The notes: generated from the sequence alone by a model not told the origin. A stretch of 64,000 nt of DNA from CAWJMD01 sp963843835 (GCA_963843835.1 CAWJMD010000003.1:1-64000), one strand, 5' to 3'; numbered from the stretch's first letter, positions 40,181 to 50,901 are shown. Numbers and translations: made by a program.

Positions 40181-41382
40181 CCCTCGAGAGCGGCGGCAAG
40201 GTCCGCGATGAGGTCCTCCACGTCCTCGATGCCGACCGAGAGGCGGACGAGGTCGGAGGGCACCTCCAGGGCCGAGCCCGCCACCGAGGCGTGTGTCATG
40301 CGCCCGGGGTGCTCGATGAGCGACTCGATGCCGCCCAGCGACTCAGCCAGCGTGAACACCCTGGTGCGGGCGCAGATGTCGAGTGCAGTGCGCTCGTCCC
40401 CGACGCGGAAGGAGACCATGCCGCCGAACCGTCGCATCTGCCGCGCGGCCAGGTCGTGGTCGGCGTGCGAGGTCAGCCCGGGGTAGATCACCTCGGCGAC
40501 CTTCGGGTGCTCCTGCAGGTAGGCGGCGACGGCCTCGGCGTTGTCGCAGTGCCTGTCCATCCGCACGGCCAGCGTCTTCAGCCCACGCAGCGTCAACCAC
40601 GCGTCGAAGGGGCCCGCCACCGCGCCAAGGGCGTTCTGGTGGAAGCCGATCCGATCGGCCAGTGGCTCGTCGGTGCCGGGCACGGTGCCCCCGTCGCCGA
40701 CGACGAGCGCCCCCCCGACGACGTCGGAGTGACCGCCGCAGTACTTGGTGGTCGAGTGCACGACGACGTCCGCACCCAGGGCGAGGGGGTTCTGCAGGTA
40801 GGGGGTGGCGAACGTGTTGTCGACGACCAGCAGAGCCCCTGCCTCGTGGGCGATCTCACCCAGGGCGGTGATGTCGGAGACTCCGAGCAGGGGGTTCGTC
40901 GGGGTCTCGCACCACACGACTCTCGTGGAGCCCGGACGGACGGCCGCGCGCACGGCGTCGAGGTCTCCGAGATGCACGGGAGTGTGCTCGACACCCCAGA
41001 GCGTGACGACCTTGTCGACGAGGCGGAACGTGCCGCCGTAGGCGTCGTCGGGCATCACGACGTGGTCGCCGGGTCCGAGCACGGTGCGCAGCAGGGTGTC
41101 CTCGGCCGCCAGCCCGGAGGCGAAGGCGAAGCCGTGCGTGCCTCCCTCGATAGCGGCGAGGCACTGCTGCAGGGCGTCACGCGTCGGGTTCGCCGACCGC
41201 GAGTACTCGTACCCGCCGCGCAGACCACCCACGCCGTCCTGCGCGTAGGTCGACACCTGGTAGATCGGTGGGACGACGGCGCCGGTGGTGGGGTCCGGTT
41301 CGCTCCCGACGTGGATGGCGCGGGTCGCGAACCCGGACTTCTCGAAGGCCGGCTCCGACGACTGGCTGCTCTGTTGGGTCAC
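40177..41382 (-). CDS. metB: Cystathionine gamma-synthase
   Basis: 401 residues, trans-sulfuration PLP family. PLP lysine in VVHSTTKYCGGHSD, YEYSRSANPTRDALQ and SLGGIESLIEHPGRMTH. Makes cystathionine from O-succinyl- or O-acetylhomoserine and cysteine; a lyase activity cannot be excluded by sequence. GTG start 41382 has a TACCCT box (41395-41390) 7 nt upstream, predicting a leaderless mRNA. Pairs logically with cbs at 49.5 kb for two-way Cys/Met interconversion. Confidence 0.88.
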   Translation of the reverse strand: MTQQSSQSSEPAFEKSGFATRAIHVGSEPDPTTGAVVPPIYQVSTYAQDGVGGLRGGYEYSRSANPTRDALQQCLAAIEGGTHGFAFASGLAAEDTLLRTVLGPGDHVVMPDDAYGGTFRLVDKVVTLWGVEHTPVHLGDLDAVRAAVRPGSTRVVWCETPTNPLLGVSDITALGEIAHEAGALLVVDNTFATPYLQNPLALGADVVVHSTTKYCGGHSDVVGGALVVGDGGTVPGTDEPLADRIGFHQNALGAVAGPFDAWLTLRGLKTLAVRMDRHCDNAEAVAAYLQEHPKVAEVIYPGLTSHADHDLAARQMRRFGGMVSFRVGDERTALDICARTRVFTLAESLGGIESLIEHPGRMTHASVAGSALEVPSDLVRLSVGIEDVEDLIADLAAALEG

Positions 41383-41389
41383 CGCACCG

Positions 41390-41395
41390 AGGGTA
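41390..41395 (-). promoter_or_regulatory. -10 box of metB, leaderless
   Basis: TACCCT on the minus strand, 7 nt before the GTG start. No room for a riboswitch or Shine-Dalgarno sequence. Confidence 0.45.
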
Positions 41396-41435
41396 GTCGG
41401 GGAGCGACCGGCACCCTGTCCGCAGGGCTCGATCG

Positions 41436-41451
41436 CGCTGACTCGTCAGCG
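41436..41451. terminator. Short inverted repeat at the end of the MoxR operon
   Basis: CGCTGAC-TC-GTCAGCG is a perfect 7-bp repeat that includes the stop codon of the last gene. The 2-base spacer makes it a weak terminator at best; it may be coincidental. Confidence 0.3.
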
Positions 41452-42055
41452 ACCACGGCGCCGGACCACGGAGACGGTGAGCACGACCAGCACGACGGCC
41501 AACCCGGCGAGCACGCCACCGGAGAGGGCTGACGAGGTGCCGCGCAACGCGTCCGAGGCGCCCAGGGCATGGAGCCAGGGACCGGCCAGAAGCACCGCAG
41601 CCACGGGGAGCAGCAGGAGCTGGGTGAGAGCCCAGCGACGCAGGCTCGGCCGGAGGACCCTCACCTCCAGCTGGGCACGGGGCTCGACGACCGCGCACCA
41701 TGACGCGCCGACGTGAACGGCATGCACGAGGGCTCCGATCGGCAGGAGCAGCCAGAGGGGAAGCGGCGCGTCGAGCACCATCAGGGCGGTGAGCAGCGCG
41801 AGCATCGTCGGCAGGGGCGACGTGGGCACGGCGGCGGCGCCCACGGCGATGGCCAGGGCGACTGCGCCGGTGAGCGGTCCCGAGCCGCTCCTGGCCCGCC
41901 CCGACCTCGACCAGCAGCAGCAGCAGGAGCGCCAGGCCGCCGACCAGCAGCCGTAGCTGCAGCCCGGTGATGACGACTCCAGGAGCTGACCCGGCGCTCA
42001 GCCACGACGGCTCGACCCTCTCGAGAACCGTCCGGCGAGAGAAGCGTCCGGTCAT
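41446..42055 (-). CDS. Polytopic membrane protein ending the MoxR operon, one apparent frameshift
   Basis: Begins MTGRFSRRTVLERVEPSW at ATG 42055 (overlapping the DUF58 stop as ATGA), with helices LRLLVGGLALLLLLLVE, then after one extra G near 41907 continues PLTGAVALAIAVGAAAV, MLALLTALMVLDAPLPLWLLLPIGALVHAVHVG and two more helices. About 200 residues in total. No named family; similar membrane proteins accompany actinobacterial moxR-DUF58 clusters. Confidence 0.6.
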
Positions 42056-43389
42056 CGGCGTGCCCGTTGCCGACGGCGTTCCTGGTCCCTGAGCCTCCGG
42101 GCGACCCCGCCGGCGTCCCCCTGCACGACCGTGACGCCGAGCGCGCGCAGCCGGTCGATCCGCAGCGCCCTCTCCGCGAGCACCAGGCGCGCAGCGACGA
42201 CGTCCCGCCCGGTTCTCAGGCGCAGGTCGAGAGGGGTCGGCAGCACGTCGACGGCAACCACCTGGGAACCACGTCGCTGCAGCCGCTCCGCCAGCTCGGC
42301 GACCGGCTCGTCGAGCAGCGGTGAGACGAGCACGGCCACCATGCCGGGCTGCACGACGCCCTGCCTCAGCAGCAGGCGGCGGGCCGAGGCGTACACACCG
42401 ACCTCGACCAGCTGACCGCGCAACCGGCGCAGCTGGCGTCGGCCGGTGCGCGGCGGGACGGACAGCCGTGGTCGCGAGAGGTCGACGAGGGACACCCTGT
42501 CCCCCTGGTCGAGGAACGAGCGGGCCAGGGTGACGGCGGTCCGCACCGTCAGGTCGAGGCTGGAGCCGCGGACGCTGGCGCCCAGCCCGCCGGGTCCGGG
42601 CGGCTTGGGCCAGCCGGCCACCACGGTCCCGACGTCCAGCCGGGTGTCGATCAGCAGCACGACGTCCGCGTCGGCGTCGACGGCCGTGCGCCGGACGTGC
42701 AGGGTGCCGCGGCGCGCACTGACCCTCCAGTCGATGCGCCGCAGCCGGTCTCCCGCGCGGAACTCGCGCACGTCGAGAAGGTCGCCCCCCTCGCCCGGGC
42801 GGCGCGTCCGGTGCGCGCCCACCATCCCGCCGAGCCGCGGGGGCAGGGGCGCGGGGGCGGGCCGGTCTGGCGCGGGCAGCACCCGCACGGTGTGCTGACG
42901 ACCCACGACGGGCTCGGCCACGACGAGCGCGTCCGCGCCGACCGCCCGCACGTCGGGGCGCGCGACGAGCACCTTCCCCCACAGTGGGAGACCCACGCGC
43001 TGCGACAGCCGCCGGGCTGCGCCGTCGGCGCCGGGCGCGACGAGGACCTCGACCCCGAAGGGCATCTCCTGCCCCTCGGGCAGCCTCACCACCGCGGCCT
43101 CCGCGCCCGGGGGCAGCGGGACGTCGACCGTCACGGTGAGCTCCTCACCCTGACCTGCCACCGTGGGTGCGCCGCCCCACGCCGCGCCGAGGTCTCCCGC
43201 TGCGACCGGCCCGCGCCCGGCCGAGATCCGCGTCGCGGTCGTCGACATCGCGAGCACCGTCCCGAGCACCAGGGGTGCGGCGAGCACCACGACGTCGGCC
43301 CGGCCGGTGACCAGCCCCAGCGCCGGCACGAGCACGCAGAGGAGGGCCGCACGCCTCAGCGAACGGGCACCCTGCCAGGCCGGGGTCAC
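42052..43389 (-). CDS. DUF58 family protein
   Basis: 445 residues. Two N-terminal helices (LLCVLVPALGLVTG, VVVLAAPLVLGTVLAM), a beta-domain, then the DUF58 signature EFRAGDRLRRIDWRVSARRGTLHVRR and a vWA-like region VVLLIDTRLDVGTVV. DUF58 proteins are partners of MoxR AAA+ chaperones. GTG 43389 overlaps the moxR stop. Confidence 0.85.
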   Translation of the reverse strand: MTPAWQGARSLRRAALLCVLVPALGLVTGRADVVVLAAPLVLGTVLAMSTTATRISAGRGPVAAGDLGAAWGGAPTVAGQGEELTVTVDVPLPPGAEAAVVRLPEGQEMPFGVEVLVAPGADGAARRLSQRVGLPLWGKVLVARPDVRAVGADALVVAEPVVGRQHTVRVLPAPDRPAPAPLPPRLGGMVGAHRTRRPGEGGDLLDVREFRAGDRLRRIDWRVSARRGTLHVRRTAVDADADVVLLIDTRLDVGTVVAGWPKPPGPGGLGASVRGSSLDLTVRTAVTLARSFLDQGDRVSLVDLSRPRLSVPPRTGRRQLRRLRGQLVEVGVYASARRLLLRQGVVQPGMVAVLVSPLLDEPVAELAERLQRRGSQVVAVDVLPTPLDLRLRTGRDVVAARLVLAERALRIDRLRALGVTVVQGDAGGVARRLRDQERRRQRARR

Positions 43390-44402
43390 GGTCCCCCGCG
43401 ACGGGTGCTGGGCGTCGGCACGCGGTCGAGAAGGTCCGCGACCACCTCGGCGCCCGTGGTGCCGGTCGACCAGGTCTCGGGCGCCAACGTAAGACGGTGA
43501 GCGAGAACGGCTGTGGCACAAGCCTTGACGTCCTCAGGTAGCACGACGTCACGTCCGTCGATGACGGCGAGCGCGCGCGAGACCAGCACCAGCGCCAACG
43601 ACCCACGCGGCGAGGCACCCACCTCGACCTGCGCGTGCCCACGCGTGGCCCGTGCGAGCGAGACCGCGTACGCCACCACGTCGGGGTCGACGTCGACCCG
43701 CTCGACCCCGGCCTGCAGCGCCAGCAGCCCCTCGGCGTCGACCACCGCCGCCACGGCCGTCGCCTCCTGACGGCGCGCCAGCCGACGGGCGACCACGTCG
43801 ACCTCCTCGTCGGGTCCGGGGTAGCCGAAGTCGAGGCGCAGCAGGAACCGGTCGAGCTGGGCCTCCGGCAGCGGGTACGTGCCCTCGTACTCGATCGGGT
43901 TGGCGGTGGCGAGCACGTGGAAGGGCCGGGGCAGCGCGAAGGTGCGCCCCTCGACCGTGACCTGGCCCTCCTGCATCGCCTCGAGCAGTGCCGACTGCGT
44001 CTTGGGGGGCGTGCGGTTGATCTCGTCCGCCAGCAGCAGCCCCGCCATCACCGGACCGGGGTGGAAGACGAACTGCGCGCCCCCGGGGTCGTAGACGAAC
44101 GACCCGGTGACGTCGGCCGGCAGGAGGTCGGGCGTGCACTGGAGCCGCCGGAAGTCCAGCCCGAGGGCCGCCGCCAGGCTGCGCGCCGCGAGGGTCTTCC
44201 CGGTGCCGGGGACATCCTCGATGAGGACGTGGCCGCCGGCCAGGACGGCCGCCAGCGCCAGGCGCAGGCTGGGCAGCTGGCCGACGACCACCCGGCCCAC
44301 CGACTCGAGGGTGCTCAGCGAGGTGCGCGCCACCTCGTCCACGGAGGCGGGAGCCGCCTGCGCGGACCGGGCAGCGAGGCGCTCAACGAGTGGCTCGGGC
44401 AT
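43386..44402 (-). CDS. MoxR-type AAA+ ATPase
   Basis: 338 residues: Walker A LIEDVPGTGKTLAARSLA, Walker B GLLLADEINRTPPKTQSALLEAM, sensor 1 HVLATANPIEYEGTYPLPEAQLDRFLLRL, C-terminal lid with SPRGSLALVLVSRALAV. MoxR proteins act as chaperones in maturation of metal- or vWA-containing complexes. ATG 44402, overlapping the upstream gene by 20 nt. Confidence 0.92.
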   Translation of the reverse strand: MPEPLVERLAARSAQAAPASVDEVARTSLSTLESVGRVVVGQLPSLRLALAAVLAGGHVLIEDVPGTGKTLAARSLAAALGLDFRRLQCTPDLLPADVTGSFVYDPGGAQFVFHPGPVMAGLLLADEINRTPPKTQSALLEAMQEGQVTVEGRTFALPRPFHVLATANPIEYEGTYPLPEAQLDRFLLRLDFGYPGPDEEVDVVARRLARRQEATAVAAVVDAEGLLALQAGVERVDVDPDVVAYAVSLARATRGHAQVEVGASPRGSLALVLVSRALAVIDGRDVVLPEDVKACATAVLAHRLTLAPETWSTGTTGAEVVADLLDRVPTPSTRRGGP

Positions 44403-44907
44403 CGGTCTCCTCCGGTGGGTCGATCTCGTCGAGCCGGTCGAGCAGGCGGCGCGTGAGCAGCGTCGCCGTCGGTCGCGCCGGGGCCCCGGGGGCGTCACCC
44501 AGCAGGTCGTAGAGCTCGTCGCCCAGCAGCTCACGTGCCCTCGGGCTCGTCACCGCGACACCGAGCCGGTGCAGCCGGCCCGCGGCGAGGTCGCGCAACC
44601 GGGGCAGCAGCGTGCGCGGCACGCGCTGGGGCTCGGCGTCGAGCTGCTCGAGCGCCCCCGCAGTGAGCAGCACCTGGTGCCAGCCGACGCCGCGGGGGAT
44701 CTCGGGTTCGAGCGTCCAACCGACGACGGGTGCCGGGGCGACGACCTGGACTGCGAGCGTGGCCGCGCCGACGAGCAGGGCGATCGCCAGCAGGTGACCG
44801 GTGTCGACGCCCACCGACCAGGTGGCCGCTCCGGCAAGGACCGCGCCGACCCCCGCGCGCACGCTCGCCCCGCGCAGCCGCGAGCGGGGCTCCGGCTCAG
44901 CCACCAC
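44383..44907 (-). CDS. Membrane protein of the MoxR operon, unknown function
   Basis: 174 residues with two N-terminal helices (AGVGAVLAGAATWSVGV, HLLAIALLVGAATLAVQVV) and a soluble C-terminal domain. No family recognised. Embedded between the DUF4129 gene (11-nt overlap) and moxR (20-nt overlap), so clearly part of the operon. Confidence 0.65.
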   Translation of the reverse strand: MVAEPEPRSRLRGASVRAGVGAVLAGAATWSVGVDTGHLLAIALLVGAATLAVQVVAPAPVVGWTLEPEIPRGVGWHQVLLTAGALEQLDAEPQRVPRTLLPRLRDLAAGRLHRLGVAVTSPRARELLGDELYDLLGDAPGAPARPTATLLTRRLLDRLDEIDPPEETDARATR

Positions 44908-45628
44908 CCACCGGCCTGTCGAGGGACCGGGCGATGGCGTCGAGGTCAGCTGCAGCCCGCAGGGCGGCAGGGTCGCCCATCACCGCGGACGAGAACCGCG
45001 CGCGGTGGTAGAGGTGCAGCAGGTCGTCCGTCGCCGCCGGGTCCGCCCCGAGCGTGCGGAGCAGCTGGACGCCGAACTCGCTGGGCGTCTGGTGCGGGGG
45101 ACGCGGCACCCCCCGCGACCCGGCGGCGACCTCGAGGGCCTCCCAGCAGCGCACCACCTCGTCCGCCACGCCCTGGTGCTCCCCTGACCGTAGCCGGACG
45201 GCGCCGTCGTCGAGCGCCCGGCGCAGCACTCCCAGGTGGAGCGTGCCCGCGTCGCCGGCCGGGTCGCTCGCCACGGGTGGAGGGGCGGGCGGGTCGGGCT
45301 CCCGGGACACGCGCAGGAGCGAGCGGACGGCGAGCGCCACCAGCATCGAGACCACCAGCACCGACACCGCCGGGAGCCAGCCCGGCGCCTGCAGGTCGGG
45401 AAGGTCCCGCGGCTGGGCCGTCGCCGTGCTCGCGGTGCTCGGTGCCGTGGGGGTGACGAGCCCGAGACTGACCCATCCGCCCAGCCGGTCGGTGCCGAAC
45501 TCCACGGGACCGGCCGTGACCACCAGGGCGGTCGCCCCGCCGAGCAGCAGCGCGACCAGGACAGCCAGCAGCGGCACGCCGGAGACGCGTCGCGGCGACG
45601 GTCGAGCACGTGAGGGAGCCACGGTCAC
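44897..45628 (-). CDS. DUF4129 domain protein
   Basis: 243 residues: two membrane helices (LLAVLVALLLGGATALVV and VSVLVVSMLVALAVRSLL) and a C-terminal domain with QTPSEFGVQLLRTLG...LHLYHRARFSSAVM, which is the DUF4129 pattern. First gene of the DUF4129-membrane-moxR-DUF58-membrane operon. GTG 45628 selected; divergent from msrA. Confidence 0.75.
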   Translation of the reverse strand: MTVAPSRARPSPRRVSGVPLLAVLVALLLGGATALVVTAGPVEFGTDRLGGWVSLGLVTPTAPSTASTATAQPRDLPDLQAPGWLPAVSVLVVSMLVALAVRSLLRVSREPDPPAPPPVASDPAGDAGTLHLGVLRRALDDGAVRLRSGEHQGVADEVVRCWEALEVAAGSRGVPRPPHQTPSEFGVQLLRTLGADPAATDDLLHLYHRARFSSAVMGDPAALRAAADLDAIARSLDRPVGGG

Positions 45629-45732
45629 CGTCGCACCCTCGCACACGAGGCACGCGGCGGGAACGCCATGGCGTCCGTCGTGGTTGAACGGTGACGTGCG
45701 CAGCCTGCGCCCCACCCGAGGAGGAGCACCTG

Positions 45733-46431
45733 ATGGGACTGTTCGGTTCCCGAGCAACGACCACCGCCGAGACCGCGCTGCCCGGCCGCCCGGAGCGCAC
45801 CTACGAGGTGCCGGAGACCCACGCGGTGCTCGGCTCGCCGCTGCAGGGCCCGTGGCCGGACGGCACCGCCGTCATGTACGTGGGCATGGGCTGCTTCTGG
45901 GGCGCCGAGCGCATCTTCTGGCAGCTGCCGGGGGTGGTCACGACCGCCGCCGGGTACATGGGCGGCTTCACTCCGAACCCGACGTACCAGGAGACGTGCA
46001 CCGCGCGGACCGGTCACACCGAGGCCGTGCTCATCGCGTACGACCCCGCCGTCCTTCCGCACGACCACGTGCTGAAGGCGTTCTGGGAGAACCACGACCC
46101 CACGCAGGGCGACCGCCAGGGCAACGACCGCGGCTCGCAGTACCGCTCCGCCGTCTACTGGACCACCCCCGAGCAGGAGGTGGCGGTCCAGGCCACGCGC
46201 GACTCCTTCGCCAAGGAGCTCGAGAGCCACGGGTTCGGGGCGATCACCACGGAGCTGCGTCCGGCGTCCGAGGCCGGGGAGTTCTACTACGCCGAGGACT
46301 ACCACCAGCAGTACCTGTTCAAGAACCCCGGCGGCTACTGCAACCACGGCCCCAACGGCCTGACCTGCCCCGTGGGGCTCGTGCGCCAGGACCAGGTGCC
46401 GGCCCAGCTGGACGTGCTGCCCCCCGCCTGA
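45733..46431 (+). CDS. msrA: Peptide methionine (S)-S-oxide reductase
   Basis: 232 residues with the catalytic Cys in YVGMGCFWGAERIFW, GYMGGFTPNPTYQETCTARTGHTEAV, and NRGSQYRS-type loop NDRGSQYRSAVYW. C-terminal FKNPGGYCNHGPNG provides a resolving cysteine. Repairs oxidised methionine. ATG 45733 with GAGGAG upstream. The N-terminal about 25 residues resemble those of actinobacterial MsrA. Confidence 0.95.
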   Translation: MGLFGSRATTTAETALPGRPERTYEVPETHAVLGSPLQGPWPDGTAVMYVGMGCFWGAERIFWQLPGVVTTAAGYMGGFTPNPTYQETCTARTGHTEAVLIAYDPAVLPHDHVLKAFWENHDPTQGDRQGNDRGSQYRSAVYWTTPEQEVAVQATRDSFAKELESHGFGAITTELRPASEAGEFYYAEDYHQQYLFKNPGGYCNHGPNGLTCPVGLVRQDQVPAQLDVLPPA

Positions 46432-46447
46432 GCCTGCACGCGCCCGT

Positions 46448-47848
46448 TCAGGTCGACCCGCGGACCGTCGCCACGGCCCGTCGCACCGCCTCGAGGCTGC
46501 GGGTGACGTCGTCCGCGGTGGTCGACCAGTTGCTGACCGAGACGCGCAGCACGGCCCGGTCGTGCCAGCGCGAGCCGGAGATCCACGTCGTCCCGTCCTC
46601 GAGGATCGCCTTCACGACCTGCTGCGTGGTCTCGTCGTCCTCGAGAGCCGCACACACCTGGGTGAACACGACGTCGTTGAGCACCTCGACGCCGTCGATG
46701 GCCGCCAGCCCGTCGGCGACGGCGCGGGCGTGGGTGCAGAACCCGTCGACCAGCTCGGTGACCCCCTGCCGTCCGAGCGAACGCAGCACGGCCCAGACCG
46801 GCACCGCACGGCCCCGTCGCGACATCTCCGGCACCAGCTCGTGGGAGTCACCGGCCTCGTCCCGGATGAGGTACTCGCCCTGCGCCGACATGGCCGCACG
46901 CAGCACCGACCTGTCCCGGACGATCGCGATGCCGCAGTCGTAGGGGACGTTCAGCGTCTTGTGGGCGTCGGTCGCCCACGAGTCGGCCTCCTCGTACCCG
47001 GCGAGCAGGTGGCGGTGGGTCGGCGAGGCGGCCGCGAAGAGCCCGAACGCACCGTCGACGTGCACCCAGGCACCGTGCCGGTGGGCGGCGGCGATCGCGC
47101 CGACGAAGGGGTCGAAGGCCCCGGAGTGGATGTTCCCCGCCTGCAGCACGACGATCGACGGCGTGCCGGGGTCGGCCTGCGCGAGGGCCTCGTCCAGCGC
47201 GTCGGGGAGCAACCTGCCCTGGCCGTCGACGGCCACGCGCTCCGCACCCCCCAGACCGAGGTACCGCAGCGCCAGGTCGACGCTGATGTGGCTCTCCTGC
47301 CCGACGAGCACGCGGATGCGTGGCCCACCGGACAGACCCTGGCGGTCGACGTCCCAGGCCGTCGGGCCCTTCGAAAGCACCGCACGCCGGGCCGCGGCGA
47401 GGCACGTGAAGTTCGCCATCGTCGCGCCCGTCGCGAAACCGACACCCGCGTCCGACGGCAGCCCGAGCAGGTCGAGGACCCAGGACGCCGCCGCGTCCTC
47501 CACGGCGGCGTGGGCCGGGGTGACCTGGCGCATCGCGCTGTTCTGGTCCCACGCGCTGACCAGCCAGTCGGCGGCCAGGGCGGCCGGGTGGCTCCCGCCG
47601 ATCACGAAGCCGAAGAACCGGCCGGACGGCATGGCCGCCAGGCCGGGCGTGCTCGCCTGCGCGAGGTGGTCGATCACGTCCGCCGGGTCCACGGGGCCCT
47701 CGGGCAGATGCGGGTCGAGGGCGGCCGCCACCTGCTCGACGGTGTCCCGGGCCGGTACGCCGCGGTCCTCGAGGCTCTCGAGCCACGCGCGCGAGTGGAC
47801 GAGGGCGCGGTCGAGGGCCCTCTCGGTGTCGTCGGCCGGGCTCGTCAT
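46448..47848 (-). CDS. Group II pyridoxal-phosphate decarboxylase
   Basis: 466 residues, aromatic-L-amino-acid/glutamate decarboxylase family. PLP lysine in SWATDAHKTLNVPYDCG, cofactor contacts GFATGATMANFTCLAAAR and WVHVDGAFGLFA. HSGAFDPFVGA is common in the branch annotated as aspartate aminotransferase-like decarboxylases. The substrate amino acid is not determined by the sequence. Convergent with msrA, 16 nt between stops. Confidence 0.82.
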   Translation of the reverse strand: MTSPADDTERALDRALVHSRAWLESLEDRGVPARDTVEQVAAALDPHLPEGPVDPADVIDHLAQASTPGLAAMPSGRFFGFVIGGSHPAALAADWLVSAWDQNSAMRQVTPAHAAVEDAAASWVLDLLGLPSDAGVGFATGATMANFTCLAAARRAVLSKGPTAWDVDRQGLSGGPRIRVLVGQESHISVDLALRYLGLGGAERVAVDGQGRLLPDALDEALAQADPGTPSIVVLQAGNIHSGAFDPFVGAIAAAHRHGAWVHVDGAFGLFAAASPTHRHLLAGYEEADSWATDAHKTLNVPYDCGIAIVRDRSVLRAAMSAQGEYLIRDEAGDSHELVPEMSRRGRAVPVWAVLRSLGRQGVTELVDGFCTHARAVADGLAAIDGVEVLNDVVFTQVCAALEDDETTQQVVKAILEDGTTWISGSRWHDRAVLRVSVSNWSTTADDVTRSLEAVRRAVATVRGST

Positions 47849-47882
47849 GGACCTCAGTCTGGTCGCGCCCCCGGTCGCCTGA

Positions 47883-48074
47883 CTACTGCTGCTGCGGGTG
47901 GACGTGGGCCTCGGGTCCGGGGAAGTAGAGGGTCTCGTGACCGGTGTCCGACCACTGCACCAGGAAGGGTGGCGTCCCGTCGGGCCCGTGCACCTCGAGC
48001 ACCTCGCCGTCCCGCCCGGGCTCGTCGACATGGGTGCCCGGGACGATGATCCGGTCACCGACCGCTGCCTTCAT
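47883..48074 (-). CDS. DUF1918 small protein
   Basis: 63 residues: MKAAVGDRIIV, HVDEPGRDGEVLEV, PPFLVQWSDTGHETLYFPGPEAHV. This SH3-like small domain is the DUF1918 family, common in actinobacteria, function unknown. ATG 48074 with GGGAGGA upstream. Confidence 0.85.
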   Translation of the reverse strand: MKAAVGDRIIVPGTHVDEPGRDGEVLEVHGPDGTPPFLVQWSDTGHETLYFPGPEAHVHPQQQ

Positions 48075-48207
48075 GGTGTCCTCCCGATCGCTGCGCGGCC
48101 CTCCGACACGGGCGCGTCCGTGGTTCACACGCTCCCGGCGGACGGGGTGGTTGGCCAGGGCCGAAGGGCCCTTCGCCGACACGCCCCCGGCGACGGCGCG
48201 GTTCGTC

Positions 48208-48213
48208 TACGGT
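48208..48213 (+). promoter_or_regulatory. -10 box of the 48.2-kb methyltransferase gene
   Basis: TACGGT lies 7 nt before ATG 48221, the leaderless arrangement seen at several other genes of the window. Confidence 0.45.
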
Positions 48214-48220
48214 CGGGTAC

Positions 48221-48835
48221 ATGAGCCCGTCGCCGTACGCCGCACCGGGACGCGGCGTGGACAGCTGGGACGCCAAGCACGCCTCCGGCGGAGCGGCCCC
48301 GGGGCCAGCGCATCCCGCGGTCGTCGAGGCAGCATCCTCCCGAACGCCGGGTCGCGCCCTGGACATCGCCTGTGGCACAGGCCGACACAGTCTGTGGCTC
48401 GCCGAGAACGGCTGGCGCGTGACCGGGGTCGACTTCTCGATCGAGGGACTCACCAAAGCCTCCGCAGCGGCGGACGTGTCGGGCCTGCACGTCGACTGGG
48501 TGCTCGCCGACGCGCGCGCCTGGGAGCCCCCCGGGGATCCGTACGACCTGGTCCTGCTCTCGTTCGTGCAGCTGCCCGAGGTGTTCGAGCGGGCCACCGG
48601 GTGGCTCGCCCCGGGAGGGCTCCTGGTCACCGTGGGGCACGCTGTGCGCAACCTCGAGGAGGGGGTCGGCGGGCCGCGCGACCCCGCCCTCCTGCACGAC
48701 CACGTGCACCTGGCAGCCCGCGCGACGGGCGCACGCCTGCGCGTGATGCGCGCCGCCGAGGTGCCCCGCGCGACCCCGGAGGGCACGGCGTACGACGCGG
48801 TGCTGGTGGCGCAGCGCCCGGGCCCCGGCGGCTAG
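48221..48835 (+). CDS. Class I SAM-dependent methyltransferase
   Basis: 204 residues with motif I ALDIACGTGRHSLWLAENG, VTGVDFSIEGLTKA and LVLLSFVQLP. The N-terminal VDSWDAKHASG resembles the TehB/thiopurine-like small methyltransferases. Substrate unknown. Stop overlaps that of the YczE-like gene by 4 nt on the opposite strand. Confidence 0.78.
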   Translation: MSPSPYAAPGRGVDSWDAKHASGGAAPGPAHPAVVEAASSRTPGRALDIACGTGRHSLWLAENGWRVTGVDFSIEGLTKASAAADVSGLHVDWVLADARAWEPPGDPYDLVLLSFVQLPEVFERATGWLAPGGLLVTVGHAVRNLEEGVGGPRDPALLHDHVHLAARATGARLRVMRAAEVPRATPEGTAYDAVLVAQRPGPGG

Positions 48836-49464
48836 CCCGGCGGCGGTTCGGTCGCGAAACGCGGCATCAGCCAGTGCACGAGCGGCCCGATCGAGAGCGC
48901 GAACACCACTGTGCCGACGCCGAAGGTGCCACCGAGGGCCCAGCCGGCGGCGACGACGCCGACCTCGATCAACGTGCGCGCCAGGCGGATCGACACCCCC
49001 GTGCGCCGGTTCAGGCCGGTCATCAGCCCGTCACGGGGGCCGGCGCCGAACCGGCTGCCGATGTACGCGGCGGTGGCGACGGCGTTCAGCAGCACGCCCG
49101 ACGCGAACAGCGCACCACGCAGGAGCCAGCGCGGGTCACCGTCTCCCGGGACGACATCAGGGATGGCCGCGAGCGCCACGTCGACCGCGAGGCCGATCAC
49201 CAGCACGTTGCTGACGGTTCCCAGACCGGGCCGCTCCCGCAACGGGATCCACAGCAGGAGCACGACGACCCCGGTGAGCACGGTGACCGATCCGAACGTG
49301 AGGCCGGTGCTCCTGGCGACCCCCTGGTGCAGCACGTCCCACGGGATGTTGCCCAGCTCCGACCGCACGATCATCGCCATGCTCAGGCCGAACGCGACCA
49401 GGCCCACGTACAGCTGGACGGTGCGGTGGACGAGCCGGCGCCCACCCGCCCGTCCGGCGGGCAC
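48832..49464 (-). CDS. YczE/YitT family membrane protein
   Basis: 210 residues, five helices. Family traits: LYVGLVAFGLSMAMIVRSELGNIPWDVLHQGV near the N-terminus and SRFGAGPRDGLMTGLNRRTGVSIRLARTLIEV. Function unknown; some relatives act in small-molecule or antibiotic export. GTG 49464 starts 5 nt after the cbs stop, so it is in the cbs operon. Confidence 0.8.
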   Translation of the reverse strand: MPAGRAGGRRLVHRTVQLYVGLVAFGLSMAMIVRSELGNIPWDVLHQGVARSTGLTFGSVTVLTGVVVLLLWIPLRERPGLGTVSNVLVIGLAVDVALAAIPDVVPGDGDPRWLLRGALFASGVLLNAVATAAYIGSRFGAGPRDGLMTGLNRRTGVSIRLARTLIEVGVVAAGWALGGTFGVGTVVFALSIGPLVHWLMPRFATEPPPG

Positions 49465-49469
49465 GGTCG

Positions 49470-50867
<1,398 letters not shown>

Positions 50868-50888
50868 CGTCGCAGAGGTCCCGGCGGC

Positions 50889-50894
50889 TAGCCT
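50889..50894 (+). promoter_or_regulatory. -10 box of the SGNH hydrolase gene, leaderless
   Basis: TAGCCT lies 7 nt before ATG 50902 in the 34-nt gap to the divergent cbs start. Confidence 0.45.
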
Positions 50895-50901
50895 CGTCGG
50901 C

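Noticed and set aside
41383..41445. SAM riboswitch for metB
   Set aside because: Only 63 nt separate the genes and a -10 box lies 7 nt before the start, leaving no leader for a riboswitch.
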